NCBI GenBank assembly: GCA_000719105.1
Contig: JODX01000006.1
Coordinates: 232,061-296,060 of the forward strand
Length of the DNA: 64,000 nt
Direction of reading: 5' to 3'
DNA from: Streptomyces sclerotialus
GTDB taxonomy: Bacteria; Actinomycetota; Actinomycetes; Streptomycetales; Streptomycetaceae
The position numbers and the translations under genes are program-made. Below the pieces are notes generated by a model that saw only the letters and a list, made by a program, of their open reading frames with translations, did no database searches and was not told the DNA's origin. This document shows, piece after piece, positions 24,389 through 33,023 of the stretch (its first letter is position 1; each line of letters opens with the position of its first letter).

Positions 24389-25810
24389 GTGGCATCGCGC
24401 TGGGATCTCGGCGGTCTGCTGCGGCCCGTCGAGGACGAGTACCACCAGCTGTGGCCGCTGTCCCACTCGATAGGTGCCGGTGGCCAGGGCGAGGTGTGGC
24501 TGGCCCGTGGCGGACGTACCGCCATCAAGATGATCAATGCTCCGACTCAGGAAGCAGCAGAAGCCGTTCACGCTCGGCTGCGCCGCATCCAACGCCTGCC
24601 GCTGGACGGCGTTCCGTTGGCCGGCGTCCTCGCCCTGCTCGCCCCGCCGAAGCTCGGCTATGTGATGGAACTCGCCGACGAGATGGTCCCGCTGGACACC
24701 TTGTGTGTGCCCGACGAGGAGGACCTCGCGGCCTGGTACCTGCGCACCGGCGGCCTGGAACGCCGACTGCGGCTGCTCGCCAAACTCGCGGATGCCGTCG
24801 CCCGGCTCCACTCACGCGCCATCGTGTACCAGGACCTGTCGCCCTCGAACGTGCTGGTCTCCGCGGCTCCCGAGCAGCAGGAGATCCGCCTCATCGACGT
24901 GGACAATCTCGGTCTTGTCTCGGCTGTCGCATCTGCACCGGTGCACACCCCGGGCTACGGGGCACCGGAGGTCGTGTCGGGGCGCAGTGGTGCCACGACG
25001 CTGGCCGACGCGCACGCACTCGCCGTCCTGATCTTCGAGACCCTCACAGCGAGCCACCCGTTCCGGGGCGACGAGGTTCTGGACTCCGATCCCGCCTACC
25101 AACAGGAGTACGCGGACTGCTTCCGCCTCCCCTGGATCGACCATCCCACTGACCGCACCAACGCGTGCACCTTGGGCATCACGCCCCGGGAGGAGGTGTT
25201 GTCCGGTCAGCTGTGGGGCCTGGCCACCCGGTGCTTCGTGGACGCCGTGACCGATCCTTTGGTCCGGCCGTCGGCTGCCCGGTGGGCCGCGGCACTGCAC
25301 TCCGCAGCGGGACAGACAGTCGAGTGCCCCGAGTGTCGCTGGAGCTACCGTGCCGCCGCCTCCTCATGCCTGGCCTGCGGAAGGCCCCGAGACCGGGTCT
25401 GGCTGCTGCGCCACGGACTGACCGGCCCGGTCGGTACCGAACCGGGGAACCGGTCAGGGAACGATGACGACACTCCCCTTGTAGAGCTAGCGGAGGTGCC
25501 TCTGCCCGACTTCACCGTACTGCGCCCCGATACCGAGACGACACTGACCGCCCGTCACACCTCTCCTGCTCCGGACCGGCCCGATGCGGTGGTCGCGCAG
25601 TTGCGGTCCCAGGGCCGGGACGTGACTGTGTCGAACCTCTCGCGCAACAGTCTCTGGCTCGACCACCAGGACGGTCGGCCGTGGCGTGAGATCGGCCAGG
25701 GAAGCCAGGCAACTGTGCCGGTCGACGGCCGTTCCTGGACGCTTCACTTCGGCAGGCAGGGTGTGATCCACCGCTGGGTACGTCTGATGGCGCTGGAGGC
25801 GAGCGGGTGA
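24389..25810 (+). CDS. TerY-P-type serine/threonine kinase with C-terminal zinc ribbon
   Basis: 473 residues. Kinase domain about 20-300: glycine loop GAGGQGEVWLA from G29, K47 in AIKM, catalytic loop YQDLSPSNVLV (D149, N154; Gln replaces the Arg of HRD) and metal site IDVDNLG (D170; DVD instead of DFG). A zinc ribbon follows (CPECRWSY and CLACG). The C-terminal 100 residues, including VTVSNLSRNSLWL, resemble a divergent FHA or similar beta-sandwich. GTG start at 24389 after GAGAGGAAAG. The helicase gene overlaps its stop (GTGA). It is probably active, phosphorylating partners in this operon; no PP2C phosphatase gene is present here. Confidence 0.85.
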   Translation: MASRWDLGGLLRPVEDEYHQLWPLSHSIGAGGQGEVWLARGGRTAIKMINAPTQEAAEAVHARLRRIQRLPLDGVPLAGVLALLAPPKLGYVMELADEMVPLDTLCVPDEEDLAAWYLRTGGLERRLRLLAKLADAVARLHSRAIVYQDLSPSNVLVSAAPEQQEIRLIDVDNLGLVSAVASAPVHTPGYGAPEVVSGRSGATTLADAHALAVLIFETLTASHPFRGDEVLDSDPAYQQEYADCFRLPWIDHPTDRTNACTLGITPREEVLSGQLWGLATRCFVDAVTDPLVRPSAARWAAALHSAAGQTVECPECRWSYRAAASSCLACGRPRDRVWLLRHGLTGPVGTEPGNRSGNDDDTPLVELAEVPLPDFTVLRPDTETTLTARHTSPAPDRPDAVVAQLRSQGRDVTVSNLSRNSLWLDHQDGRPWREIGQGSQATVPVDGRSWTLHFGRQGVIHRWVRLMALEASG

Positions 25811-28800
25811 GCGCGCGCCCCAAACAGCCGGCCATGCCGGCCCGTATGCCGGGGGAACCCGTCCTCGTGTCCTTCCTCTGGCATCGAGTACCACAGGGGT
25901 TCACCGACCGGACTCTCCCCGACGGCAGCGAGGTCCGCCTCTATCGCCGGCCCACGGGCCAACTGGACCTGGTCACCGATTCCGCTACGTTCGGGATCAA
26001 GCCGGCGACCCCGGAGGACGAACGGAAGCTCGATCAGGTCCAGGCGGCCGGGACCACTTGTGTGACGGTCACGGCCCATCCGGTCCGACCGCAGGCGCCC
26101 ACGCCCGTCCCGTCGCCCCGACGCCGTACCGGAAACCCGCATCAGCCCGCGTCGGCGGCCGACAGTCCTTTCACCTTGCGGGTTCACATGTACGCCCCTG
26201 CCGTCGGACTCGCGGTACCACTCAGCACCGGGCTACTGCTCGATGTCGATGACGCCGTGCTGGAGGACGCCACCAAGTACGCGGACCGCACGGACACCGT
26301 CAATGTCGGTTCACTCATGGAGTTCATGGCACGCGAACTCCTCCTGGAGCCCCGTCCCGGGGCTCCGGCGGACGCCAGGCGCATGGTGGTCTCGGCCGGA
26401 CCGGCCGGAAGCTTCGCAGCCGGCTTCCGGGTGCACGGACCAGGGCTCATGGCCGACGTCGAGAAATACAGTGCCGGCTACCGCATCGTCCGCCTGCTCA
26501 GCTCGGTCCACGATCGGCACGGCACCGTTCAGAAGGCTCTGGCCGTCGGGTCCATCGAGTTCCGCGACATGACCGCCAGGCAGCGGGACCGCGAGAGGAT
26601 ACAGCGGGGCCTCGACCTGGTGGCCAGCCAGAACGGCTACCTGGCCATGTGGGACAGGTACCAGGAGCTGGAAGCGCGCCACATCAGGAGACGCCTCCGT
26701 GACTTCGGGACCATCCGCTACACCGACGTCAAGGTCGAGTCCGACGGCCGCTGCGCGTTCACTGTGGACCTCAGCCGGGCCCTGCCCCGTACCCGAGCCG
26801 CGTTGGAGAACACGGCTGCGGCCGAACGCATCGAGATCGAGGCTGCCGCGGACGTCCCGGCCTCCGTGACGGACACCGCGATGACCGACCGGGAGTGGCT
26901 CGTCGCTTCCCGCGCGCAGAAGGTGAGGGCGTGGGTCGGTGAACCGCTTGGATACGACAGTGTCACCGAGGTACTGAGGCTCACTGCGGCCCTCAACAAG
27001 CAGCATGACCCACCACCTCAAGGATGGCTCTACCTGGCGCACCGCGGTGACCAGCGTCGACTCGACCGACGTGAAAAAGCCATGCAGCAGCTGCGCACCG
27101 ACGGAACGCACATTCCTGCGCTGCCGACTCTCCTGGAAGGGGGTGCCTGGCCGCAGCCGGCACGACGGCGGATCACGAAGCTCTCCTCCTCCGCACTCAA
27201 CTGCTTCGCTCCTCACGGACCGACGCCCGCCCAGCGGGAGGCGGTGCTCACCGCCCTCAACACTCCCGACATCGCGATCATTCAGGGACCACCGGGCACC
27301 GGCAAGACTCAGGTGATCGCTGCTCTGGTCAACCAGCTGGGCGACCTCGCCCAGGGGGGAGATGTAGCCGGAAGCACACTGCTGACGAGTTTCCAGCACG
27401 CGGCGGTGGACCATCTCGTCACTCGCGGCTGGGTCTTCGGGCTTCCGCCGCTCAAGGTGGACTCCCGCGGCAGGGGCAGCAAAGTGGCACTGGACACCTG
27501 GCGTATCGAGGCGGCCCGCGCTGCCGATCTGCGGTTGCGCGAACGCCCGGCAGGACCTCATCTGGCCGCTCGGCGAGCCGCCGCCGAGTTGGCCGCCACC
27601 TATCGGGCGGCACCGGTCCCGCCCGAGTTCCTGCCGCACTTCCTCGACCAGGTTCTCACCCAGCTCGGGCACATCGCCGAACCGTCGCTGGTCGATGAAC
27701 TCCGCAGTCACAGGGACCGGGCCGAGCAACAACGCCTGCGGGCCGCCGCCATGGCCGACCCCGACGTGCGCGCTGACCTGCTGCCCTACATCCGGTCGTT
27801 GCGCTGCACCGTGACCGGATTCCACGATGACGGGCCCCGCACGGCCCGGGCGCTGTTGACACGGCTCGACCTCGCCGACAGTCCGCTGTTCGACGGCATC
27901 TCGTACCAGGAGCCGCTGCGTGCAGCGATCGGCGCCACCACACCGCGGGCCGAACTGCTCGACGCGCTCACCGCGTTGCGCGACGTCCTGATCGACCGTC
28001 TCACCGCGCGCATCCGGCTGCCGGAGGTCACCGTGGCCGATCCCGCGATCGTCGACCTCCTCGACCGGCTCGCAGCACAACTCGCGGAAGCGGTGACCCG
28101 GTCACCCGACGCCATAGCCGCGGCGCTGCTGGACTACCGGGATGATCTGCGCAGCGATCCGGAAGGTGTCGACGACACCCTCCGCGCCTATACCGTCTCG
28201 CTGGCCTCGACCTGCCAGCAGGCCGTTTCCAAAGCCATGGTCGATGTAGGTCGTCAGGACGGGGTGTTCGACTCGGTCGTCGTCGACGAGGCGGCGCGGG
28301 CCAACCCGCTGGATCTCCTCATTCCCCTCGCCCAGGCCCGCCGCCGGATCGTACTGGTCGGTGACCACGCTCAGCTTCCCCACATGCTGGAGCCCGACGT
28401 GGAGCGCGAGCTGGGCTCTCTCGGCGACGACGTCCGGGACCGGCTGCAGGAGAGTCTGTTCCAGCGACTGGCCCGGCGGTGGGAGCACGGCTCGTCCGAC
28501 GGACATTCCCGGTTCGTCCGCCTCGACACACAGTTCCGCATGCATCCGGTACTCGGCAGCTTCGTCAGCGACAACTTCTACCGAGGGCAATTACGCAACG
28601 GCCGTGGGGCGAGCGATTTCACCCATGGGATCGAACGGTACGGTGAAGTTCCCGCAGTGTGGCTTCCCGTGCCACAGTCCGCCGGCGGTGAGACCCAACG
28701 GGGAACGAGCCGTGCCCGTCACGCCGAAGCCGTCGTCATCGCCGCGGAGATAGCCGCGCTGATCGAGCGGTACCCGAGGATGACCTTCGGTGTCATTTCG

Positions 28801-29220
28801 TTCTACGCCGCGCAGGTCACCGAGGTGTGGAAAGAACTGAAAAAGGCCGGGCTCGCCGAGTTCACCGATGCGGGCGGATGGCGCCCCGTGCCCCGGCTCA
28901 GCCGCGATGAGGACGGCACGCCGCTCGACCGGTTGCGGGTCGGCACCGTCGACGCCTTCCAGGGCATGGAGTTTTCGGTCACCTACCTGTCCACCGTGCG
29001 CAGTTGTGCACCAGCCGCACGGACCGACGCCAAGCGCGCTTACGGGCACCTGACCGTCGCCAACCGACTGTGCGTGGCGATGAGCCGCCAGCAGCGGGTG
29101 CTGGCCGTGGTGGGCGACGACGACATGTTCGGGCCCGGCAGCCCGGAAGCGGTCAAGCCTCTCGCCGCGTACCTGGAGCTGTGCCGGAAGGGAGTGGACG
29201 GCCGTGTCGTTCGACCGTGA
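25807..29220 (+). CDS. Superfamily 1B (Upf1/DNA2-like) helicase of the island operon
   Basis: 1137 residues. A unique N-terminal half of about 470 residues is followed by SF1 motifs: Walker A GPPGTGKT (494-501), a long insertion, motif II VVVDEAARANP (D827-E828), motif III VGDHAQLPHM, RLDTQFRMHP, motif V GTVDAFQGMEF and motif VI LCVAMSRQQRVLAVVGD. No nuclease motif is evident. It should translocate on and unwind DNA or RNA using ATP. It contains a TTA leucine codon at 28591-28593 (residue 929), making full-length synthesis bldA-dependent in Streptomyces. The start GTG overlaps the kinase stop; its 3' end overlaps the next gene by 17 bases. Confidence 0.85.
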   Translation: MSARPKQPAMPARMPGEPVLVSFLWHRVPQGFTDRTLPDGSEVRLYRRPTGQLDLVTDSATFGIKPATPEDERKLDQVQAAGTTCVTVTAHPVRPQAPTPVPSPRRRTGNPHQPASAADSPFTLRVHMYAPAVGLAVPLSTGLLLDVDDAVLEDATKYADRTDTVNVGSLMEFMARELLLEPRPGAPADARRMVVSAGPAGSFAAGFRVHGPGLMADVEKYSAGYRIVRLLSSVHDRHGTVQKALAVGSIEFRDMTARQRDRERIQRGLDLVASQNGYLAMWDRYQELEARHIRRRLRDFGTIRYTDVKVESDGRCAFTVDLSRALPRTRAALENTAAAERIEIEAAADVPASVTDTAMTDREWLVASRAQKVRAWVGEPLGYDSVTEVLRLTAALNKQHDPPPQGWLYLAHRGDQRRLDRREKAMQQLRTDGTHIPALPTLLEGGAWPQPARRRITKLSSSALNCFAPHGPTPAQREAVLTALNTPDIAIIQGPPGTGKTQVIAALVNQLGDLAQGGDVAGSTLLTSFQHAAVDHLVTRGWVFGLPPLKVDSRGRGSKVALDTWRIEAARAADLRLRERPAGPHLAARRAAAELAATYRAAPVPPEFLPHFLDQVLTQLGHIAEPSLVDELRSHRDRAEQQRLRAAAMADPDVRADLLPYIRSLRCTVTGFHDDGPRTARALLTRLDLADSPLFDGISYQEPLRAAIGATTPRAELLDALTALRDVLIDRLTARIRLPEVTVADPAIVDLLDRLAAQLAEAVTRSPDAIAAALLDYRDDLRSDPEGVDDTLRAYTVSLASTCQQAVSKAMVDVGRQDGVFDSVVVDEAARANPLDLLIPLAQARRRIVLVGDHAQLPHMLEPDVERELGSLGDDVRDRLQESLFQRLARRWEHGSSDGHSRFVRLDTQFRMHPVLGSFVSDNFYRGQLRNGRGASDFTHGIERYGEVPAVWLPVPQSAGGETQRGTSRARHAEAVVIAAEIAALIERYPRMTFGVISFYAAQVTEVWKELKKAGLAEFTDAGGWRPVPRLSRDEDGTPLDRLRVGTVDAFQGMEFSVTYLSTVRSCAPAARTDAKRAYGHLTVANRLCVAMSRQQRVLAVVGDDDMFGPGSPEAVKPLAAYLELCRKGVDGRVVRP

Positions 29221-30652
29221 GACCCCTGTCTTCCAGCTGGCCCTCCCGCCCCGCCAACGGTACCGGCCTGTTCTGCTGCCCGTGTGGGTCCACCAGGTGA
29301 CGGCGCCGACCGGCTACTCCCGGACACTGGACGTCTTCCAGACGGTGGTGTTGCGCCTGTGTGCCGCCGGAGTACGAGATGTCGGTGACCTGTCCCGGTT
29401 GATCGGGCTGGACACTGCCCTGTGCCGCACGGTGATCGCCCGGCTCGTGGAGGGGCAGCTGATGGCACCCGGGCTGAAGCTGACCGAGGCGGGGCGGCGC
29501 ACCGTGGCCGAAGGAGAAGTCGCGGAGACGGAGCCCCGGCTCGTCCGTGTCTTCCAGGACCCGGCCACCGGGGTGCTGCTGCCTCGTATCCTGGTCGCCG
29601 ATCCCGTACGTGCCGACCTGCGGGCGCATCGCGGCCGCTGGGTCACCATCCAGTTCGGTACTGCTGGTGCCTCCCGGGAGGTCAGCGCGCTGACGCTCCG
29701 GGCCGGCGGTTCCTGGATGCGCCCGTCGGAACGTGATGTCCTCGAAGCCTGCAAGAGTCACGACCTGGCGGCGCGGGGCCTGCGCGGTGCTTCCCGCGAT
29801 CCGGCCGACTCCGTGGGGGCGGCCCGACGGATCGGATTTCACGGTACGGCGAACCCAGCCCATGTCGTGTGCTACGTCGTCGAGGGCAACGACGGGTCCG
29901 GGCGCATGTGGACCGTCGAGGACCCGTTCGCGGTGGGCGACGGGCGTTTCTTCGCAGACCTTCTGGCCGCCCGTGCGGAGGCTGACGAGCAATTGGGCCG
30001 GCTGATCGACGACATACTCGGAAAGGGCCGTCGCGACCGGACCACCGCCGCACGCAAGGTCGACCGGGAGCTCGCCGAGGACGCCCGCGCCGACGTGGTG
30101 CGGATGCTCGGCGAGGAGGTCCGGAACCACCCGGAGGTGTTGATCCACCTCGCGGACATCGAGCTGGCGCTGCTGAAGGACACTGCGCGGGAGCGGGAGA
30201 ACGCCGCGCGCAACGCCATTCGCGTCTTCGAGTGCATACTCCCCGAACTCAACGAACGGTTCCCCGCCCGGATCCCACCCTCCAGAGAGCCAGGGGTACG
30301 GGAACGCACATTCGTACTGACCGCCCAGCGCCTGGGCGCCACGTCCGTGCCGCCGGAGATGCGCAAGCACTGCGCCAAACCTGTCGGCGGGCTGGCCGGA
30401 GACATCATCAAAGCCGTCTGGGCGGCCGGGGAGAACGCGCAGCATCCGCTCGCCGCATTCATCCGCGAGCGCCCCACCCTTCTGGAAGATCTCAACCGGT
30501 CACGCATCCTGCGCAACAACGCGACGCACGGACCGACCGGCGCCCCGGCCCCCGATGAGCTGGAGCACATCCGGACTCTCGCCTACGACGCAGCCCGCCA
30601 CTTGCTCGGTCTGAGCAGCGGCCGAACCACAACCAGCAAGAGGGTGAACTGA
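29204..30652 (+). CDS. Winged-helix protein with C-terminal HEPN-like domain
   Basis: 482 residues, no close family recognised. Residues about 40-105 look like a winged helix (VQDVGDLSRLIG type pattern: DLSRLIGLDTALCRTVIARL). The middle is mixed. The C-terminal 110 residues are helical and end with ILRNNATHGPTG, in which R437-N-N-A-T-H442 fits the Rx4H catalytic motif of HEPN ribonucleases. Such domains act as RNA-cutting effectors in many defence systems. GTG 29204 lies 11 bases downstream of GGAAGGGAG; the gene overlaps the helicase gene. The effector role is inference from motif and context. Confidence 0.6.
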   Translation: MSFDRETPVFQLALPPRQRYRPVLLPVWVHQVTAPTGYSRTLDVFQTVVLRLCAAGVRDVGDLSRLIGLDTALCRTVIARLVEGQLMAPGLKLTEAGRRTVAEGEVAETEPRLVRVFQDPATGVLLPRILVADPVRADLRAHRGRWVTIQFGTAGASREVSALTLRAGGSWMRPSERDVLEACKSHDLAARGLRGASRDPADSVGAARRIGFHGTANPAHVVCYVVEGNDGSGRMWTVEDPFAVGDGRFFADLLAARAEADEQLGRLIDDILGKGRRDRTTAARKVDRELAEDARADVVRMLGEEVRNHPEVLIHLADIELALLKDTARERENAARNAIRVFECILPELNERFPARIPPSREPGVRERTFVLTAQRLGATSVPPEMRKHCAKPVGGLAGDIIKAVWAAGENAQHPLAAFIRERPTLLEDLNRSRILRNNATHGPTGAPAPDELEHIRTLAYDAARHLLGLSSGRTTTSKRVN

Positions 30653-30656
30653 CGAC

Positions 30657-33023
30657 ATGGGGAAGAGGCAGACGCGACCGCGTCAGAAGGGCAAGGGGAC
30701 GGTGTGGCCGGGGCAGCAGCCCGCTCCTCAGCGCACCGACGCCGCCCGTGACCGTCACACGGCCCCGATGGCTTCCCCCACCGGCCCGAAGAGCACCGAC
30801 GACATCGCGGCGCTGCTGGCCGAGATACAGCAGATCGCGAACGAGGCCAAAGTGGGTGTCGCGACGGGGGCCGGATCCGACGGCGCAAGCTCCGACCTCG
30901 CATCGGCCTGGCAGTTGTACCGCGCGCTCGCCGAGCGCCAGGCAGAAGCAGCGAACAAACTGTCGGTGCAGGCGGAGGCGCTCCGCGCCGAGCAGGAGGA
31001 GCTCACTGCCGCAGTCGCCCTAAGGACCGAGGAAGCCACTGCCCTGCAGGAGAGAAGCGCCGCGCTGGACGCCCGCACGGAACTCCTCGACCGCAAGGAA
31101 CGCGATCTGTCCGACCGCGAGCAAGCGGCCGAAGCGGAGTTGACCGAACGCCGCCTGGAGGCAGGCAGAGAGCTGGAGACCTGGCTGACGGAGCAGCGCC
31201 GGACGGCAGTGGCCGCCCTCGACACCGAACGCCAGGACCGACAGGCGCGATGGAGCGAGGAGCAGCGTCGCCTGGCCGACGCCCAGGCGGCCCTGGACCA
31301 GCGGGAGAGTGAACTCGCCCAGCGCGAGAGAGATCTGCGATCCGCCCGGCTCCGGCTGGAGGACGAACGTGAGGACATCGCTCATCTCAAGGCCGCCCTC
31401 AAGGAGCAGCAGGCCACCCGTGCGGAGCGGTTCGAACATGAGGTGACGAGCCGCACCGGCCAGCTGCTTCAGCAGATGGAGGAGAACCGGCATCGAATGG
31501 CTGCCCTCACCGAGGGGAACGAACGTCTGCGCACCCGGCTCAACGAGTACGACGGCGCACTGGCGTCTCTGGGGGGCGTGACCCTGGAGCAGGTCGTCGA
31601 GCGCCTGGCCGAGCTTCGCGCCGAGAACGCCCGTCTCCTGGAGGAGAACGCCGCCGCGCCACGAGCCGACGCCCTCCTCCTCGAGCAACTGCGGCACCAA
31701 GTCACGCGCCTCGCCGCCGACAACGAAGAGCTGGTGCGGGAGCGCGGTGAGCTGGAGTCCGCGCTCCAACGTGATCGCATCGCGGTCAACGAGCGCCAGA
31801 ACTACGTGGAACACAACAACTGGTTGCGCGCTGCCAACGACCAACTGCAGCAACTGCTCAACGAGGAAGCGGCCAAGCTCAAAGCCACGGCCCAGGTCGG
31901 CAAGGAGGGCCACGCTTTTCCGGCCTGCTCGCACATGGACCGGGAGTTCGGCACGCCCCGGCCCTTCGACGCACGTACGCCGGATATGCCCGAGCTGGTG
32001 CACCAGATGCAGGCGGTGATCCGCCAGAAGGCCGGTCTCTCCTATTGTCTGTCCGACCTGCGCCTGGTCCTGGCGGGTATGGCGATGAGCCGTCTCCATC
32101 TCTTCCAGGGAATCAGCGGTATCGGCAAAACCGGTCTGGCCCGCGCGCTTGCCGTCGCCTTCGGCAGTGACACCAGTGCCGCCGTGGTGCCCGTCCAGGC
32201 CGGCTGGCGCGACCCGCAGGACCTCATGGGCTACTACAACAGCTTCGACCGGATTTTCTATGAATCCGAGTTCACCAAGGCTCTGTACCGGGCACAGTGC
32301 CCCGCTTTCAAGGACCGGCCCTTCTTCATCGTCCTCGACGAGATGAACCTCTCCCATCCCGAACAGTACTTCAGCGGAGTTCTGTCGGCCCTGGCCATCA
32401 AGGATCGGCCCAGACTGGCGCTGACCACGGCGCCGGTCAGGAACCCTGCCGACCTGATCATCGGCGGAACGCACATAGCCGTCCCGGACAACGTCTGGTT
32501 CATCGGCACCGCCAATCACGACGAGACGACCGTCGGCTTCGCCGACAAGACCTATGACCGGGCCTTTGTCCTGGAGCTTCCCTGGCAGCACCCGGAGGTG
32601 CCGGAGACGGCGCCCGCTTTCCCGGAACCGCTCGGCCATCAGGGTCTCAGCCAGTCCTTCGGCAAGGCACAGGCCACCTACGGCGCGCAGGCCGACGGCA
32701 TCATCGAGTTCCTCGACACCCACTGGCGCGGTCGCCTCGCGGAGGAACTGCGCATCGGGTGGGGCAACCGGCTCGAGACGCAGATCAGGCAGTTCGCACC
32801 CGTCGTGGTCGCCGCCGGAGGCAGTCCGGGGGAGGCATTGGACCATCTTCTGGCCACACGCATCCTGCGCTCGGTCCGGGGACGGTACGACATCCATGCC
32901 GACACCCTCGACACACTGCGCACCGATCTCGTCGAAAGCCTGATGCGGTTCGACAGCGCCCACGAACCGGTGGCGACGCGACGGCTGCTGGACGACGAGC
33001 TCCGCTCGCGTGGTCGGCAATGA
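30657..33023 (+). CDS. Coiled-coil McrB-like AAA+ ATPase
   Basis: 788 residues. A basic N-terminus, then a very long coiled coil (about 75-420, Glu/Arg/Ala/Leu-rich heptads), then an AAA+ domain of the McrB class: Walker A GISGIGKTG (from G485), Walker B FFIVLDEMNLSHPE (D561-E562), sensor-1 FIGTANHDETT (N620) and a downstream arginine in KTYDRAFVLELPW. McrB-type motors form rings, often GTP-using, that drive a partner nuclease. No nuclease domain is present in this chain. The start ATG lies 4 bases after the preceding stop, and its own stop overlaps the DUF2357 gene (ATGA), so the two are probably a complex like McrB-McrC. Confidence 0.85.
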   Translation: MGKRQTRPRQKGKGTVWPGQQPAPQRTDAARDRHTAPMASPTGPKSTDDIAALLAEIQQIANEAKVGVATGAGSDGASSDLASAWQLYRALAERQAEAANKLSVQAEALRAEQEELTAAVALRTEEATALQERSAALDARTELLDRKERDLSDREQAAEAELTERRLEAGRELETWLTEQRRTAVAALDTERQDRQARWSEEQRRLADAQAALDQRESELAQRERDLRSARLRLEDEREDIAHLKAALKEQQATRAERFEHEVTSRTGQLLQQMEENRHRMAALTEGNERLRTRLNEYDGALASLGGVTLEQVVERLAELRAENARLLEENAAAPRADALLLEQLRHQVTRLAADNEELVRERGELESALQRDRIAVNERQNYVEHNNWLRAANDQLQQLLNEEAAKLKATAQVGKEGHAFPACSHMDREFGTPRPFDARTPDMPELVHQMQAVIRQKAGLSYCLSDLRLVLAGMAMSRLHLFQGISGIGKTGLARALAVAFGSDTSAAVVPVQAGWRDPQDLMGYYNSFDRIFYESEFTKALYRAQCPAFKDRPFFIVLDEMNLSHPEQYFSGVLSALAIKDRPRLALTTAPVRNPADLIIGGTHIAVPDNVWFIGTANHDETTVGFADKTYDRAFVLELPWQHPEVPETAPAFPEPLGHQGLSQSFGKAQATYGAQADGIIEFLDTHWRGRLAEELRIGWGNRLETQIRQFAPVVVAAGGSPGEALDHLLATRILRSVRGRYDIHADTLDTLRTDLVESLMRFDSAHEPVATRRLLDDELRSRGRQ

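Noticed and set aside
31020..33020. 666-codon minus-strand frame opposite the McrB-like gene
   Set aside because: Complete antisense of a gene with intact Walker motifs; no ribosome site or domain of its own.
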